Below are positions 6,275-7,596 of a stretch of DNA of 7,596 nucleotides, one piece after another; within the stretch, counting starts at the first letter, position 1; the number at the start of each line of letters is the position of its first letter. The notes below the pieces were generated by a model that saw only the letters and a list, made by a program, of their open reading frames with translations, was not told where the DNA came from and did no database searches. Position numbers and translations under genes: made by a program. The stretch is from the NCBI GenBank assembly GCA_003477185.1, contig DMTJ01000497.1, positions 1 to 7,596 on the forward strand, read 5' to 3'. Source of the stretch: Lentisphaeria bacterium. GTDB taxonomy: Bacteria; Verrucomicrobiota; Lentisphaeria; JABSQK01; UBA12247.

Positions 6275-7528
6275 TCAGTTCGTCGATAATACGGCTGCGA
6301 GGTCCGTAACGGGCACTGGCTGTTGGTCGCCAGTTTCCATGTTTTTGACCACGGCCACGCCGTCGGTCAATTCCTGCTCTCCTCGAATCACGGTGTAGGG
6401 TGCGCCGGACTTTCCGGCTGCACGCATTTGCGGTTTCATGCCGCGTCGCTCCAGGTCCATGCCGACGGCAAGCCCGTTGCGGCGCAATTGCTGCGCCAGT
6501 GCGAAGTTCGCATCGAAGGCATCGTCGCCCAGGCTGACCAAGAAGACGTCGGGCTGGTCCACGCTCGCAGCTGGGACTTTGCAGGCTTCTCGCGCTAACA
6601 ACAGCCGTTCCATACCAGCGGCAAAGCCAACTCCGAGAACCGGGCGCTTCTGGCCTGGAAAGGTGATCTCATAGCGACCGCCACCAGCGAGCGCCGTCTG
6701 CGCGCCGATGCCATCGAAGACGACCTCAAAAACGGTGTGCACGTAGTAATCCAGCCCGCGAACGAGCCGTGGGTCGATCTCATAGGCGATGCCGAGGCGA
6801 TCGAGGTCTGCGCAGACGGCCGCAAAGTAGTCGGCGCTTTCGGGCTTAAGCAGTTCGAGAACGCCTGGGGCCTGGTCGATGATCCCGCGGCAGCCCTCGG
6901 TCTTGCAGTCCATGATGCGGGAGACGTTGGTCTCGAGGCGACGCTGGCAGTCATCGCACATTTCGTCGCTGTGGGCGGCGAAATAGTCGTGCAGCGCAGC
7001 GGCGACGGGGGCGCGGTCTTCGGCGGATCCGCGGCTGTTCAGCAGGAGTTTGCAGCCGGTGATCTCCAGGTCTTCCATGTAGTGCATGAGCATGGCGATG
7101 CACTCCGCGTCGATTCCGGCGGCGACCTTGCCGACTGCCTCGACGCCGACCTGGTGGAACTGGCGCTTGCGGCCCGCAGCGGGGCGTTCGCCGCGAAACA
7201 TGGGGCCTTGGTAGTAGACGCGGCGTTCATCGCCCTGCGGGATGCCGGCGTTGACGAGGGCGCGCATGACACCAGCGGTGCCTTCGGGGCGTAGGGTCAG
7301 GTTTCTGCCGCCGCGGTCCTCGAACGAATACATTTCCTTCTGCACGACATCGGTCTCGTCACCGAGGCTGCGGGTGAAGACCTCGGTGCGTTCAAACACG
7401 GGGGTCCGCAGTTCGCCATAGCCGTAGCGGCTGAAGATGGAGCGGGCTGTGTCTTCGAGGACACGCCATTCGGCGACTTCGTCCGCGAAGATATCAGAGG
7501 TACCGGGAATAGGGGCAGTCTTAGCCAT
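6275..7528 (-). CDS. hisS: Histidine--tRNA ligase
   Basis: HisRS loads histidine onto tRNA-His. The 417 residues match the usual bacterial length (424 in E. coli). The class II core (about 1-320) shows PGTSDI at the N-terminus, LRPEGTAGVMRA (about 79-90), motif 2 YYQGPMFRGERPAAGRKRQF (about 105-124), the histidine-specific LVRGLDYY (about 255-262), AGGGRYE, and motif 3 GVGFAAGMERLLL (about 299-311). The anticodon-binding domain covers about 326-415. Cys191, Cys194, Cys208 and Cys213 form a CxxC...CxxxxC pattern in the insertion domain; I recall similar cysteines in many bacterial HisRS, possibly a metal site. The ATG at 7526-7528 agrees with the family N-terminus, but there is no clear Shine-Dalgarno before it. 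It is the first visible gene of the minus-strand block, with aspS 13 nt downstream. Confidence 0.97.
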   Translation of the reverse strand: MAKTAPIPGTSDIFADEVAEWRVLEDTARSIFSRYGYGELRTPVFERTEVFTRSLGDETDVVQKEMYSFEDRGGRNLTLRPEGTAGVMRALVNAGIPQGDERRVYYQGPMFRGERPAAGRKRQFHQVGVEAVGKVAAGIDAECIAMLMHYMEDLEITGCKLLLNSRGSAEDRAPVAAALHDYFAAHSDEMCDDCQRRLETNVSRIMDCKTEGCRGIIDQAPGVLELLKPESADYFAAVCADLDRLGIAYEIDPRLVRGLDYYVHTVFEVVFDGIGAQTALAGGGRYEITFPGQKRPVLGVGFAAGMERLLLAREACKVPAASVDQPDVFLVSLGDDAFDANFALAQQLRRNGLAVGMDLERRGMKPQMRAAGKSGAPYTVIRGEQELTDGVAVVKNMETGDQQPVPVTDLAAVLSTN

Positions 7529-7596
7529 AAATCATCAATAGCAGGTGAGAATTTCGCAGGCCCCCGCTTATGCAGGCAGCGTTGGATCTTGCAGGG
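7529..7596. repeat. hisS upstream region with four GCAGG repeats
   Basis: The pentamer GCAGG (CCTGC in the hisS direction) occurs at 7541-7545, 7556-7560, 7572-7576 and 7591-7595, 15, 16 and 19 bp apart. Only 68 bases are visible and the region is cut by the window edge. On the hisS strand a weak -10-like TATTGA (7540 down to 7535) would place the transcript start at the A of the ATG, but no -35 fits. No T-box or other known leader is recognisable in this short piece. The repeats may be chance. Confidence 0.3.

Noticed and set aside
6737..7294. 185-aa plus-strand open frame over hisS
   Set aside because: It is antisense to conserved HisRS motifs; the Val/Ala/Gly-rich composition marks it as a shadow frame.

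Overview
The window is a high-G+C bacterial chromosome segment, made almost entirely of conserved housekeeping genes. Two blocks face each other. On the plus strand, a 5'-truncated glutamine-dependent NAD+ synthase gene (nadE) is followed by a small probable lipoprotein gene. On the minus strand, read right to left, lies a compact four-gene block: hisS, aspS, prmC and a class I SAM-dependent methyltransferase. No mobile element, CRISPR array, tRNA or rRNA was recognised.

The organism cannot be fixed from the sequence. The hisS-aspS pair, the GAD-containing bacterial AspRS and the HisRS motif wording recall deltaproteobacterial lineages or the PVC group (Kiritimatiellota/Lentisphaerota-like). 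That is an impression from memory, not a search.

Layout. Positions 1-1893 hold nadE, whose first codons lie outside the window. Positions 1894-2111 are intergenic, with a striking symmetric palindrome array (1937-1981), a hairpin over a perfect Shine-Dalgarno with a 7-codon ORF, and a possible promoter. Positions 2112-2540 encode a 142-aa probable lipoprotein with lower G+C and different codon use. Positions 2541-2970 have no convincing gene; a roughly 190-nt stretch (2623-2810) folds on paper into a closed, multi-hairpin structure and is offered as a candidate structured RNA on the plus strand. Positions 2971-7528 are the minus-strand block, with a 13-nt gap (hisS/aspS), a 32-nt overlap (aspS/prmC) and a 4-nt overlap (prmC/methyltransferase). 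Positions 7529-7596 are the region upstream of hisS.

How the genes fit together. HisRS and AspRS charge tRNAs, and PrmC methylates release factors, so three of the four minus-strand genes serve translation. The terminal methyltransferase is translationally tied to prmC, but its substrate is unknown. NadE makes NAD and is independent of that block. I found no clearly new multi-gene system. The points most worth a second look are non-coding: the palindrome array and the candidate RNA.
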